Shown here piece after piece: positions 19,916 to 28,372 of a DNA stretch of 64,000 bases. Every line of letters begins with the position of its first letter. Position 1 is the first letter of the stretch. The stretch comes from Paenibacillus sp. FSL K6-1096 (lineage in GTDB: Bacteria; Bacillota; Bacilli; Paenibacillales; Paenibacillaceae), in the NCBI RefSeq assembly GCF_037977055.1, contig NZ_CP150274.1, positions 3,844,001 through 3,908,000 of the forward strand, read 5' to 3'. The translations under genes and the position numbers were made by a program. The notes beneath the pieces are model-generated. The model was not told where the DNA came from. It ran no database searches and worked only from the letters and a program-made list of their open reading frames with translations.

Positions 19916-22795
19916 ATGATAACACAGGAAATTTTACTCGATTTCATGCGGGAGACCGCTTATAAACCATTAACCTATGATGAACTGGTGAGCCATTTCG
20001 CCATAGAGGACCGGGAGGACTTCCGGAATTTCGAGGAGCTGCTGATTGCGCTTGAGAAGGACGGGCGGATTGTGCTGACCCGCAACAACCGGTATGGTGT
20101 GCCGGAGCGGATGGATCTGCTGCGCGGACGGCTGCAGGCCCATGCGAAGGGGTTTGCCTTCCTCATCCCCGATGACCGGGACCACCCGGATGTGTACATC
20201 CACGCCAACGATCTGAAAGGCGCGATGAATGGCGACATCGTATTGGTTCGAATCACCTCCAGAAGCTCGTCCGGCGGGCGTATGGAAGGCGAAGTGGTGC
20301 GGATTCTGATCCGGGGCGTGACCCAGACGGTGGGCGTCTTCCAGAGCCTGGAGACGTACGGATTCGTGCTGCCTGATGATAAGCGGATTAACCGGGATAT
20401 TTTCATTCCCAAGCAGTCGTTCAAAGGTGCAGTTGACGGGGAAAAGGTCGTAGTCCGTATTGTGAACTATCCGGAAGGCCGGGCGGCGGCGGAAGGGGAG
20501 ATCATTGAGATTCTCGGCCACAAGGATGATCCCGGCGTGGATATTCTGTCGGTCATCCGCAAGCATCAGCTGCCGGAGGCCTTCCCGGCCGAGGTGATGA
20601 AGGAGGCAGAGCAGGCCCCGGATTCCATCACGGAAGAGGAGATTATACAGCAGGGACGCCGCGATCTGCGCGGACTGAACATTGTGACGATCGACGGCGC
20701 GGATGCGAAGGACCTGGATGATGCGGTGAATGTGCAGCGGCTGGAGAACGGCCATTATAAGCTGGGTGTTCATATTGCCGATGTCGGGTACTATGTGCGT
20801 GAAGGCTCGGAGCTGGATAAAGAAGCCTATGACCGCGGATGCAGCGTGTATCTGGTGGACCGGGTGATCCCGATGCTGCCTCACCGGCTGTCCAACGGGA
20901 TCTGCAGCTTGAATCCGAAGGTGGACCGGCTCACCATGTCCTGTGAGATGGAGTTCGACGAGCAGATGAAGGTCGTGAAGCATGATGTGTTCACGAGTGT
21001 CATCCGCACCAAAGAGCGAATGACCTATTCGGATGTACGCAAGATCGTCGAGGACGAAGATCCCGAGCTGTTGGAGCGGTATGCTCCGCTGATTGAAGAT
21101 TTCCGGCTGATGAAGGAGCTGGCGATGAAGCTGCGCGGGGCGCGGATGCGGCGGGGTGCGGTTGATTTTGATTTTGAAGAGAGCAAGATTATTGTGGATG
21201 AGAACGGCAAAGCGATTGATATTGTGAAGCGTGAGCGTTCTGTAGCCGAGCAGATTATTGAGGAATTCATGCTGGCGGCTAATGAGACGGTAGCCGAGCA
21301 TTTCCACTGGCTGAAGGTGCCGTTCCTCTACCGGATTCACGAGGACCCGGACCCGGAGAAGCTGCAGAATTTCATGGCGTTCGCTGCTAACTTCGGCTAT
21401 CACGTGAAGGGACGGGGAAATTCCGTTCATCCGCGCGCGCTGCAGGATCTGCTGGAGCAGATTCAAGGCACCAAGGAGCAGACGGTGATCAGCACGATGA
21501 TGCTGCGCTCGATGAAGCAGGCGAAATACGATGCCGAGAGCACGGGCCACTTCGGACTGGCGGCGGAGTTCTATTCCCACTTCACCTCACCGATCCGCCG
21601 TTATCCCGACCTGGTGATTCACCGTGTAATGCGCGAGGTGCTGGAGAATGGCGGAGCACTGACCGAGAAGCGCCATGAATATTTGGCCTCCCGGATGCCG
21701 GACATTGCCCAGCAGTCGTCAGAGCGTGAACGTGTTGCCGTTGAAGCTGAGCGCGATACCGAACAGCTCAAGAAGGCTGAGTACATGCAGGACAAGGTGG
21801 GCGAGGAATTCGACGCTATGGTCAGCAGTGTCACCAGCTTCGGAATGTTCATTGAGCTGGAGAATACGGTGGAAGGCCTCATTCGCCTCAGTGCGCTGAC
21901 GGATGATTACTACCACTTCGATGAAGGCCATATGGCGCTGATCGGCGAGCGCACCTCCAAGGTGTTCCGTATTGGCGATGAAGTGAAAATCCGTGTCGCT
22001 AAGGTCAACATGGACGATCACACGATCGACTTCGAGCTGCTTGATATGAAGCCGCGCGCAGCCGGGGAGCACCGCAGCTATGGCGGACGGGGCGGCTTCG
22101 GCAAGCCGTTCGCCGGTAAGGGCGGAGGCGGCAAGGGCCGTGGCGGTAAAGGTAAGCCCGGGAGTGCGGCCGCCGCGGGCAAGCACGGCGGGAAGAAGAA
22201 GGGCGGCGCGGGTAAAAGCGCGATCTTCGGTGCGGCCGGCAAGGGCAAGGGCGGCGCTGTGATGGAGCCGCGCCCTGAAGGTGCGGCGGCCTGGGATGCG
22301 GGCGGCGACGCAGGAAGCGGCCGCCAGCACGGGCGCGGGCCGGAAGCAGCGGCCCGGCGCGGTCTGGCCGCCGCGTCTGCCGCAGGCGCGGCGAAGGGTG
22401 GCCGCCGGGGTGAAGCCGGCGGTGCTGGCGGTTCGCGCGAGCGCGGCAGAGGCCGCGGCGCGGACGGCGGTGGCGGTGCCGGGGGGCGCGGCATCGCGTT
22501 TGGTTTTGGCTCCGGCAAAGGCGGCTACGGCGCGCCGGGCGGTGGCGGGTCTGAGCAGGCGGGCAGTGAGCTGCGCGGCGTAGACGCGAGCACACGGTTC
22601 CGCAGCCGCGAGGACCTCGGGCCCGACGGGCGCGGCGGTGCAGCGCCGGAGGGCAAGGGCCGCCGCAAGAAGAAAGGCGGCGTGTTCATTAGCCCCGCCG
22701 TGACGCCAGGCAGCGGGGAGTTGCCAGGCCAGGCGGGAGCTGAGGCTGGCGAGCAGAGCGGACGCCGGAAGCGCAAGAAGAAACCTAAGGCGTAG
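19916..22795 (+). CDS. rnr: Ribonuclease R with long Gly/Ala/Lys/Arg-rich tail
   Basis: 959 residues. A 3'-5' exoribonuclease that degrades structured RNA and helps quality control with tmRNA. N-terminal helix-turn-helix/OB region (1-220), the RNB catalytic domain with [12 protein letters not shown] near 258-270, and an S1 domain (about 635-710). From about residue 711 (22051 on) comes a ~248-residue low-complexity tail rich in G, K, R and A, coded by very GC-rich DNA. B. subtilis RNase R is about 780 residues with a far shorter basic tail. The ATG 19916 follows GAGGTGA; earlier starts have no ribosome binding site. Confidence 0.94.
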   Translation: MITQEILLDFMRETAYKPLTYDELVSHFAIEDREDFRNFEELLIALEKDGRIVLTRNNRYGVPERMDLLRGRLQAHAKGFAFLIPDDRDHPDVYIHANDLKGAMNGDIVLVRITSRSSSGGRMEGEVVRILIRGVTQTVGVFQSLETYGFVLPDDKRINRDIFIPKQSFKGAVDGEKVVVRIVNYPEGRAAAEGEIIEILGHKDDPGVDILSVIRKHQLPEAFPAEVMKEAEQAPDSITEEEIIQQGRRDLRGLNIVTIDGADAKDLDDAVNVQRLENGHYKLGVHIADVGYYVREGSELDKEAYDRGCSVYLVDRVIPMLPHRLSNGICSLNPKVDRLTMSCEMEFDEQMKVVKHDVFTSVIRTKERMTYSDVRKIVEDEDPELLERYAPLIEDFRLMKELAMKLRGARMRRGAVDFDFEESKIIVDENGKAIDIVKRERSVAEQIIEEFMLAANETVAEHFHWLKVPFLYRIHEDPDPEKLQNFMAFAANFGYHVKGRGNSVHPRALQDLLEQIQGTKEQTVISTMMLRSMKQAKYDAESTGHFGLAAEFYSHFTSPIRRYPDLVIHRVMREVLENGGALTEKRHEYLASRMPDIAQQSSERERVAVEAERDTEQLKKAEYMQDKVGEEFDAMVSSVTSFGMFIELENTVEGLIRLSALTDDYYHFDEGHMALIGERTSKVFRIGDEVKIRVAKVNMDDHTIDFELLDMKPRAAGEHRSYGGRGGFGKPFAGKGGGGKGRGGKGKPGSAAAAGKHGGKKKGGAGKSAIFGAAGKGKGGAVMEPRPEGAAAWDAGGDAGSGRQHGRGPEAAARRGLAAASAAGAAKGGRRGEAGGAGGSRERGRGRGADGGGGAGGRGIAFGFGSGKGGYGAPGGGGSEQAGSELRGVDASTRFRSREDLGPDGRGGAAPEGKGRRKKKGGVFISPAVTPGSGELPGQAGAEAGEQSGRRKRKKKPKA

Positions 22796-22838
22796 GTAGA
22801 ACGGTGAGGCTGGGACGTAACCTAAACCTCTAGATGAA

Positions 22839-22872
22839 GAAAGTGGAATCTAAATAGAGACTCCACTTTTTT
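22839..22872. terminator. Terminator between rnr and the converging small gene
   Basis: AAAGTGGA pairs with TCCACTTT; A-rich on one side and T-rich on the other, so it can act in both directions. Confidence 0.75.
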
Positions 22873-22874
22873 CA

Positions 22875-23213
22875 TTATTTTTTGCTTTTTAACACCCAAT
22901 CGCCTGTATACAACCATAATTCTTCTCCTTCATGCGTTAATTTTAGCTCCTGCCAGTCTCTAGGATCATCACTTTCCAATGTCTCCACAATTTTATATTC
23001 TGAGAACGCATTTTTTGTTTCTGGTAACTTGGCAAAAATGTAGTCCTTGGGAGGATGTAATTGTAATAAATCAATTTGCTCAAGCCACTGAATTGCCGTG
23101 TCGAGCTCCAGCTTTTTTTCTAGTATTTGAGCATGATCAGCCGCTTGCGCTGTTTTTAGTGCATGAATGAGCTGTTGCCGTTCCACTTTTAGCCCTTGAA
23201 TTATACTCTCCAT
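22875..23213 (-). CDS. Small hypothetical protein
   Basis: 112 residues when started at the ATG at 23213, which is preceded by a perfect AAGGAGGT; the longer frame to 23456 has no support. The N-terminal half is helical and charged, probably a coiled coil (QGLKVERQQLIHALKTAQAA); the C-terminal half is mixed beta and ends in DWVLKSKK. No signal peptide or membrane segment. Family not recognised. It sits between rnr and smpB on the opposite strand. Confidence 0.7.
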   Translation of the reverse strand: MESIIQGLKVERQQLIHALKTAQAADHAQILEKKLELDTAIQWLEQIDLLQLHPPKDYIFAKLPETKNAFSEYKIVETLESDDPRDWQELKLTHEGEELWLYTGDWVLKSKK

Positions 23214-23330
23214 ATGTACCTCCTTGATAAGTAAATCCTTCAAATATATTGACATGGCGAACATGAAATTACAATATAGTGCAGCTGTATAATAGCCCTC
23301 ACAAGGCCGCAACATAGGAGCGTTCCTTCC

Positions 23331-23360
23331 TTGCGCTGGCCGCTTGCCTTTTGATACAAT
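23331..23360 (+). promoter_or_regulatory. Probable promoter of smpB
   Basis: TTGCGC (23331-23336), 18 bases, TACAAT (23355-23360); 55 bases upstream of the smpB start. Confidence 0.5.
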
Positions 23361-23415
23361 ATAGACCTGGTGTCCGTTAAGGATTGCCGGGAATTCGATG
23401 CAAGGAGTGACGCTC

Positions 23416-23895
23416 ATGGGTAAAAAAGCAGACGGGAAAGTGCTCGCCCAGAACAAAAAAGCTTCCCATGACTATTTTATTGAGGACACCTACGAAGCGG
23501 GGATGGTACTGACTGGTACCGAAATTAAGTCGCTGCGCAATGGACGGGCGAACATCGGCGATGCTTTTGCCACCATCCGTAACGGTGAGATTCAAGTACA
23601 CAATATGCACATCAGCCCGTTCGAACAGGGGAACCGCAGTAATCCAACCGATCCGACCCGCACACGCAAGCTGCTGATGCATAAGGCGCAGATTCACAAG
23701 CTGCTCGGGCAGTCCAAGCAGGAGGGCTATTCGATCGTGCCGCTTAAGGTCTATGTGCGTAACGGTTATGCGAAGCTGCTGATTGGCCTGGGTAAGGGGA
23801 AGAAGCAATACGACAAACGCGACTCCGCCGCCAAAAAAGACGCTCAACGCGACATCCAGCGTGCCCTGCGTGAGAAGCAGAAGGTCGCCAGATAA
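23416..23895 (+). CDS. smpB: SsrA-binding protein SmpB
   Basis: 159 residues. Binds the tRNA-like part of tmRNA and brings it to stalled ribosomes in trans-translation. Conserved segments [26 protein letters not shown] and the basic C-terminal tail [23 protein letters not shown] are visible in outline. ATG 23416 follows AAGGAGTG; an earlier in-frame ATG at 23398 precedes that site. Its partner tmRNA gene begins 187 bases downstream. Confidence 0.95.
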   Translation: MGKKADGKVLAQNKKASHDYFIEDTYEAGMVLTGTEIKSLRNGRANIGDAFATIRNGEIQVHNMHISPFEQGNRSNPTDPTRTRKLLMHKAQIHKLLGQSKQEGYSIVPLKVYVRNGYAKLLIGLGKGKKQYDKRDSAAKKDAQRDIQRALREKQKVAR

Positions 23896-24082
23896 TCGGC
23901 CCGGCCGGCTGTTCCAGATTCAACCTTCAATGCCTTTAACCCACGTGTTAAAGTGTTGATAAATGTGCTATACTGGGTAAGTAGATTTTAATGCTTCTGA
24001 ACAGCATCTTATGAAGATCGCTGTGGATTGGATCAGCACTATGCTGGATCGATCCGTTAATCCGAAGCGCCCTTTTTAATGA

Positions 24083-24444
24083 GGGGCCGTTCTTGGATTC
24101 GACGGGGGTAGTTCGAGCATGAGTAGCGAGTAGTGGGGACGCGTCCGCTTCATCAACGCTAAAGCCTATTAAACGGCAAACAACAAAACAACTACGCTTT
24201 CGCAGCTTAATAACCTGTGTGCGTGCTTCTACTCTGCATCGCCCATGTGACAGGGATAGGGGCTAACAAGTAGTGGGATACGCTGTCTGGTCTCCGCCTG
24301 GGGTCAGCAGAAGAAGATAATCAGGCTGACCCGAAGAGGACCCGGTTACGGGGGGCTTCTAGGGTGACATCAAAACTGTAACTACACTCGTAGAAGCTTA
24401 TGTGCCGTTATCTTCGGACAGGGGTTCGACTCCCCTCGGCTCCA
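24083..24444 (+). ncRNA. ssrA: Transfer-messenger RNA (tmRNA)
   Basis: 362 nt. The 5' end GGGGCCG pairs with the 3' end CGGCTCC (one G-U pair), with discriminator A; the CCA is not encoded. GGATTCGAC and a T-arm GGGGTTCGACTCCCC are present. The tag frame starts at GGC 24175 and ends at TAA 24208, giving GKQQNNYAFAA. Tagged proteins are passed to ClpXP. The 3' end is also found as a decayed copy at 29633-29696. Confidence 0.95.
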
Positions 24445-24460
24445 TATGGAGTAAAGTAGA

Positions 24461-24487
24461 AGACACCTTGAAGGGTGTCTTTTTTCG
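24461..24487 (+). terminator. Terminator of ssrA
   Basis: AGACACC-TTGA-AGGGTGTCT followed by six T. Confidence 0.88.
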
Positions 24488-24518
24488 TTTCCCTTTAAGA
24501 CTCAGTTCACTTGAAAAA

Positions 24519-24527
24519 TGCTATAAT
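24519..24527 (+). promoter_or_regulatory. Extended -10 promoter of the short rpn-like ORF
   Basis: TGCTATAAT (extended -10). The same surrounding TTGAAAAATG(C/T)TATAATAATAAC block precedes the full-length rpn gene at 29698-29720. Confidence 0.6.
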
Positions 24528-24551
24528 AATAACGAATCTGAGGTGCTGAAG

Positions 24552-24797
24552 ATGAATGAGCCAGGATTGGAGAAGGCAATGGACACCTTGCAATATTTGA
24601 GTCAGGATTCAGAGGCCAGACGGTTGTATGAGGCGAGACAGAAATATTTGCATGATGAGGCTTCTATGCTGGGAAGTGCAGAACTAGCAGGTATAAAGAA
24701 AGTGGCTAAAAATATGCTTGATTTGAATCTGGACATATCGATTATTGTAAAGGCTACTGGATTATCAGAGCAAGAGATCAATGCTTTGAGAAAGTAA
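24552..24797 (+). CDS. Stand-alone C-terminal Rpn fragment (RpnS-like)
   Basis: 81 residues beginning MNEPGLEKAMDTLQYLSQ, matching residues 191 onward of the full-length Rpn protein at 29740-30567; the first ~43 residues are almost identical. It has its own extended -10 and a good GAGGTG ribosome binding site, and ends in a terminator. Two readings: a remnant left by deletion of the nuclease domain, or a functional short product. In E. coli, rpn genes make such a short C-terminal product from an internal start, and it inhibits the full-length toxin. The intact frame, promoter and terminator favour expression. Confidence 0.7.
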   Translation: MNEPGLEKAMDTLQYLSQDSEARRLYEARQKYLHDEASMLGSAELAGIKKVAKNMLDLNLDISIIVKATGLSEQEINALRK

Positions 24798-24804
24798 AAA
24801 ATGT

Positions 24805-24838
24805 GGGAGCATCCAATGTGAGGGTGCTCCCTTTTTTT
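24805..24838 (+). terminator. Terminator after the short rpn ORF
   Basis: GGGAGCATCC pairs with GGTGCTCCC, then seven T. Confidence 0.85.
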
Positions 24839-24987
24839 GTTACTAACGATGCCTTCCTTTATTAGGGGTGACGATTGATTCATTCAGGGGATTGCAGGAA
24901 TTTCAAAAATGGAATATTATTACCTTATAATTAACGTATTGGCTTACTAATTAATAATTATATTAATTTTATTGGAGTGGATGTATT

Positions 24988-25773
24988 ATGTATCCCCATC
25001 ATCAAGCTGCCATTGATACCATCACCAACAAGCTTAAAGCCAGACCCGACGTACAAGGGATCATCATCGGAGGCTCCGTGGCGCATGGTTTTGCTGGCGA
25101 AACCTCTGATATCGACATTATGATCGTCCTTTCTGAAGAGGATTACAAGAAAGCTTGTTCCATCCATAATCTGGGGTATTTCGAAACGGAATCCTGTTCT
25201 TATGAAGGCGGTTACGTGGACGGGAAGGTTGTATCCGCTTCCTACATCAAGCAAGTGGCCGAATCCGGCAGCGAGCCTGCTAAGTTCGCATTCCAGGATG
25301 CGTTCGTCACCTATTCCAATATAGAGGGGCTGGAACGGTTGGTCCAAGACGCTCCCCGATATCCGGTGGAGAACAAGGCAGAGAACATGCAGAAGTTCTA
25401 TGCACAATTTGAAACCTGGAAATGGTATTACTACGAAGGAATGAAACGCAACAATCGTTTATTAATCGACTACTGTTTGACCCACTATGTCTTCTTCGCA
25501 GGCAGGCTGATTTTGGTACATAACGAAACGCTGTTCCCTTCTTATAAGTGGTTCTTAAAGGTTCTGGAAGGGGCCCAAAAGAAGCCGGAGAATTTGTTGG
25601 TGGACATCCACCGGGTACTGGAAGAACGAACGCCGGAAGCCGTCGAGAATCTGTACGAGCGTATTGTGGAATTTAATAACTGGTATCAGGCAGAGCATCA
25701 TTGGACGGTTCAGTTCATGATGGATAGCCAGCTGAACTGGATGGACGGACCGGTTCCGGTTCTCGATTTATAA
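24988..25773 (+). CDS. Nucleotidyltransferase-domain protein
   Basis: 261 residues with the polymerase-beta-type nucleotidyltransferase signature GGSVAHGFAGETSDIDI (GS then DxD) near residues 28-44, followed by a helical C-terminal part rich in aromatic residues (FETWKWYYYEGMKRNN). Substrate unknown; relatives transfer nucleotides to drugs, proteins or RNA. No HEPN partner is adjacent, so a classical MNT-HEPN toxin-antitoxin is unlikely. The ribosome binding site is GGAGTGGA. Its 3' end overlaps the converging SDR-hydrolase gene by 59 bases. Confidence 0.8.
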   Translation: MYPHHQAAIDTITNKLKARPDVQGIIIGGSVAHGFAGETSDIDIMIVLSEEDYKKACSIHNLGYFETESCSYEGGYVDGKVVSASYIKQVAESGSEPAKFAFQDAFVTYSNIEGLERLVQDAPRYPVENKAENMQKFYAQFETWKWYYYEGMKRNNRLLIDYCLTHYVFFAGRLILVHNETLFPSYKWFLKVLEGAQKKPENLLVDIHRVLEERTPEAVENLYERIVEFNNWYQAEHHWTVQFMMDSQLNWMDGPVPVLDL

Positions 25774-27616
25774 ACTGTTCCGCTAGCACATAACCAGCCG
25801 TCTCCCCTGGATGGCTAAGCGGAAAATGATGCCCATACGGAACAACATCAACGTTACCAAGCTGTACCGGAGCAGAATAGCGCCGATCTTGATCTCCCCA
25901 GATAATATGAAGATTAGACCTCGGTACTTTGGTGAAATCACCCTGATAGTCTTTTGACAGATAACGGTTGAGCTGAAGAGTTGTATTTAGAATTCTAGGC
26001 GAAGTAAAGCTGCTGCGTACTTTGGCAATATAATGCTTCGGAATGCTCTCTGTAGTTTCAAACAGACCATGACCAATTAAATAACGTTCTAAATAATTAG
26101 CCGTTGCTGACTTCAATGCCCATTTGTTTATAAATTGAGGGGCATTGAACGATGTGGAATTTTTTTTGGCAACAGGTGGCTGTAGTAAAGTAATTGGATT
26201 CTTCGTATCCAGGTACTCTCGCCCTAACGCTTCCAGTAGAATAACCGCTCCGAAGGAATGGCCAATCCAGTGTGCGCCATGAGCAGCTTGTGCTGATAAC
26301 TCCTTCACTACATTTAAGTAGAGATCCAGAAGATGTGCCTCCCGCTTAAAAGGGGAACGTCCTAAACCTGGAAGATCGGGAATCCATACGGGGCGGCCCG
26401 TTTTGTCATGAAGCTCTAGTCCTAAAGGAAATAAATCGGCTCCATCACTGAGTAAACCGTGGAATAAAATAAATGGCTTGCCCTCGCCTGGTATTTGATA
26501 CATCACTGTGTTTCCGATTAAGGTTCGTTCAAATGCATGACTGTGCTGGTCATTGGGGTACATCAGGCGGTAATCCAAATCTGCTACTACGGCCGGGAAA
26601 AAATTCATCACACTCGTCTTAGTAAACCACTCTGCTCCCATGACTTTTTTCGGCAGATCATTTGAAAACGTTCTGTTCGTAATAAAGTTCAGTCCATCCG
26701 ATGGTATTCGTGTGATTGTACTGAGCCCGCTGTTCATAAGTGCCTTCATGAAGCGAAGCGGCACAGAGATTGTCGGTGCGGCCATATTCATACTTTCTGA
26801 CATCGCGCCTAATAATTCAGAAATATCCGGATCAAGCTTTTTGTCTGGAACAAGGGTATAGGTTTGAATAGACGACGGCTCACGCTTCACAATCTGAACA
26901 ATAAACTTCGCCAGTGCATCGTTTGCAATAAGCGGTAATTTATACCCCTTGCCTCCAGGAATTACGGGCATCAGCCCTCTTCGCATACTCTCCACAAGCA
27001 AGCCTAAGCCTGCTACCTGCTCCGTACTCCCTGTTGTACTGCTGCCGACTACAGTTGGCGGATTAATTACAGACAGCGGATAGCCTACTCCGGATGCCTG
27101 CTGGCGAATATACAGATCAGCTAGAAATTTGGTTCTTTCGTAAGGATTTTTTATTTTCAGATAGTCGTGTCCTTCCTGGAACACATCAATCGCAACCTTG
27201 CTATTATCATCATCAAAAGGGCTCATATATCCAACGACATGAACAAAGTGCTGCAAACCCTTCAGTTTATGGATACGTTCAGCGAATTCACTGATATGCT
27301 TGGCACCGTTTAAAAATACAGAGGTTGCCGCCTGCGTTGTCGCTTGAATATCCATTTGCCCACCTGCATGAATAATAACATCCGTACTCAATACCTTCTC
27401 TTTATCTTCATCGCTTAGACCTAAGTCTGGTTTCGTCAAATCACCTTCCATAAAGTGCATGGCTGCCTCGCTGAAAATACCCTTTTCCTGAAAAACACGT
27501 CTTGCTTTACTCTTCGACCGCACTAAAAGGAAAATCATAACCTCCTCTTTAAGTAGCTCCTCCACGAGTTGCCTCCCGATATAGCCTGTTCCACCTGTTA
27601 AAAATATGGTCCTCAT
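25715..27616 (-). CDS. Fusion of SDR-type reductase and alpha/beta hydrolase
   Basis: 633 residues. The N-terminal half (1 to about 360) is an extended SDR with NAD(P)-binding TGGTGYIG at 7-14 and the active-site YERTK, resembling thioester or fatty-acyl reductase domains. The C-terminal half is an alpha/beta hydrolase with oxyanion region LFHGLLSDG, nucleophile elbow GHSFGA and a final HHFPLSHP histidine. It may reduce and hydrolyse acyl substrates; the substrate is unknown. A 20-bp perfect TetR-type operator (27634-27653) precedes it, and the tetR gene is immediately upstream, so repression by that regulator is likely. The gene is more AT-rich than the housekeeping part. Confidence 0.82.
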   Translation of the reverse strand: MRTIFLTGGTGYIGRQLVEELLKEEVMIFLLVRSKSKARRVFQEKGIFSEAAMHFMEGDLTKPDLGLSDEDKEKVLSTDVIIHAGGQMDIQATTQAATSVFLNGAKHISEFAERIHKLKGLQHFVHVVGYMSPFDDDNSKVAIDVFQEGHDYLKIKNPYERTKFLADLYIRQQASGVGYPLSVINPPTVVGSSTTGSTEQVAGLGLLVESMRRGLMPVIPGGKGYKLPLIANDALAKFIVQIVKREPSSIQTYTLVPDKKLDPDISELLGAMSESMNMAAPTISVPLRFMKALMNSGLSTITRIPSDGLNFITNRTFSNDLPKKVMGAEWFTKTSVMNFFPAVVADLDYRLMYPNDQHSHAFERTLIGNTVMYQIPGEGKPFILFHGLLSDGADLFPLGLELHDKTGRPVWIPDLPGLGRSPFKREAHLLDLYLNVVKELSAQAAHGAHWIGHSFGAVILLEALGREYLDTKNPITLLQPPVAKKNSTSFNAPQFINKWALKSATANYLERYLIGHGLFETTESIPKHYIAKVRSSFTSPRILNTTLQLNRYLSKDYQGDFTKVPRSNLHIIWGDQDRRYSAPVQLGNVDVVPYGHHFPLSHPGETAGYVLAEQFINREPEPVRPSSSAGYPS

Positions 27617-27633
27617 ATCATCTGTTCTCCTTT

Positions 27634-27653
27634 TTAGTACTGAATGGTACTAA
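27634..27653 (-). promoter_or_regulatory. TetR-type operator upstream of the SDR-hydrolase gene
   Basis: TTAGTAC-TGAATG-GTACTAA, a perfect 7-6-7 inverted repeat, 18 bases before the start codon. A near-identical site lies upstream of tetR (28265-28284). Confidence 0.75.
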
Positions 27654-27663
27654 TTATGTGTAA

Positions 27664-27688
27664 TAAAAAATGCTTCACTATCGAAGCA
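27664..27688 (-). terminator. Terminator of the tetR gene
   Basis: On the minus strand TGCTTC-GATAGT-GAAGCA followed by six T, overlapping the tetR stop codon. This makes the SDR-hydrolase gene a separate transcript. Confidence 0.7.
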
Positions 27689-28262
27689 AATTGAAAAACT
27701 GGCTGGCTGTTCTCGTGATCACCGTTGCATCCTTCAATGTCTCTGAAAGAAACAGTGCTCCTTCAAGATTCGTAATAAAAAGTGCCGCTACCTCGTCAAT
27801 ATGAATCGTATCTCTAAACTCGCCTTTTTCTGCTCCTTGCTTAAGTAATAGAGAGATTTTCGTTTGTAATCCTGTAAAAAAGAGACCAATTTTTTCTTTG
27901 ATGTGCGTAGCCTGTGCCGGAGTCTGAATATAAAGCGTAATAAACGGACAGCTCCCCTTATACTCTCTGGACTGAACTCCCTGCGATAAATGCTTTAGAA
28001 ACATCTGGACACGCTCTTCAACGGATAATTGGCTTCGGGAAAGGATTTCATCCATTGCACGCTCATACGTTTCAATCCAATAATCCACGACCCCTGATAA
28101 CAATGCCTCCTTGTCCGCGAAGTGATAATACACATTCGATTTGGACACTTTGCTTACACGTACTAGTTCATCCATGCTGGTATAAGCAAATCCCTTTTCT
28201 AAAAACAATCTTGCCGCGACTTCAATCACACGTTGTTGGTTCATTATTTTTGCATTTGTCAT
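27678..28262 (-). CDS. TetR/AcrR-family transcriptional regulator
   Basis: 194 residues. N-terminal TetR helix-turn-helix (about 10-55, AARLFLEKGFAYTSMDELVRVSKVSKSNVYYHF in outline) and a helical ligand-binding domain similar to the LmrA/YxaF group. Two matching palindromes, one before its own start and one before the SDR-hydrolase gene, indicate self-repression and control of that enzyme. ATG 28262 has no ribosome binding site, and the -10 element places the transcript start at or one base before the ATG, so the mRNA may be leaderless. An internal ATG six codons later also lacks a ribosome binding site. Confidence 0.88.
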   Translation of the reverse strand: MTNAKIMNQQRVIEVAARLFLEKGFAYTSMDELVRVSKVSKSNVYYHFADKEALLSGVVDYWIETYERAMDEILSRSQLSVEERVQMFLKHLSQGVQSREYKGSCPFITLYIQTPAQATHIKEKIGLFFTGLQTKISLLLKQGAEKGEFRDTIHIDEVAALFITNLEGALFLSETLKDATVITRTASQFFNLLR

Positions 28263-28264
28263 GA

Positions 28265-28284
28265 TTAGAACTATACAGTACTAA
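28265..28284 (-). promoter_or_regulatory. TetR-type operator over the tetR promoter
   Basis: TTAGAAC-TATACA-GTACTAA, the same 7-6-7 layout as the site at 27634-27653 with one mismatch; it covers the tetR -10 element. Confidence 0.72.
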
Positions 28285-28298
28285 ATTGTGTATTGCAA
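28270..28298 (-). promoter_or_regulatory. Sigma-A promoter of tetR
   Basis: On the minus strand TTGCAA (28298-28293), 17 bases, TATAGT (28275-28270). The expected start is 28262-28263, the A of the ATG or one base before. Confidence 0.65.
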
Positions 28299-28310
28299 GT
28301 ATTTTCATTT

Positions 28311-28339
28311 TTGCGAAATCCCCAATAATCCTCTATAAT
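28311..28339 (+). promoter_or_regulatory. Sigma-A promoter of the MscS-type gene
   Basis: TTGCGA (28311-28316), 17 bases, TATAAT (28334-28339). Confidence 0.65.
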
Positions 28340-28372
28340 TGTAGGCTACTATACACCTGTCAGGAGGAAATG

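Noticed and set aside
19970-21580. 536-codon minus-strand frame opposite rnr
   Set aside because: Shadow of the RNase R catalytic core; His/Leu/Arg-rich translation, no ribosome binding site.
22005-22595. Long minus- and plus-strand alternative frames over the rnr tail
   Set aside because: Very GC-rich DNA lacks stop codons in all frames; Arg/Pro/Ala-rich translations have no domain.
24988-25773. MNT antitoxin of an MNT-HEPN pair
   Set aside because: The nucleotidyltransferase motif is present, but no HEPN gene is adjacent and the protein is larger than MNT antitoxins.
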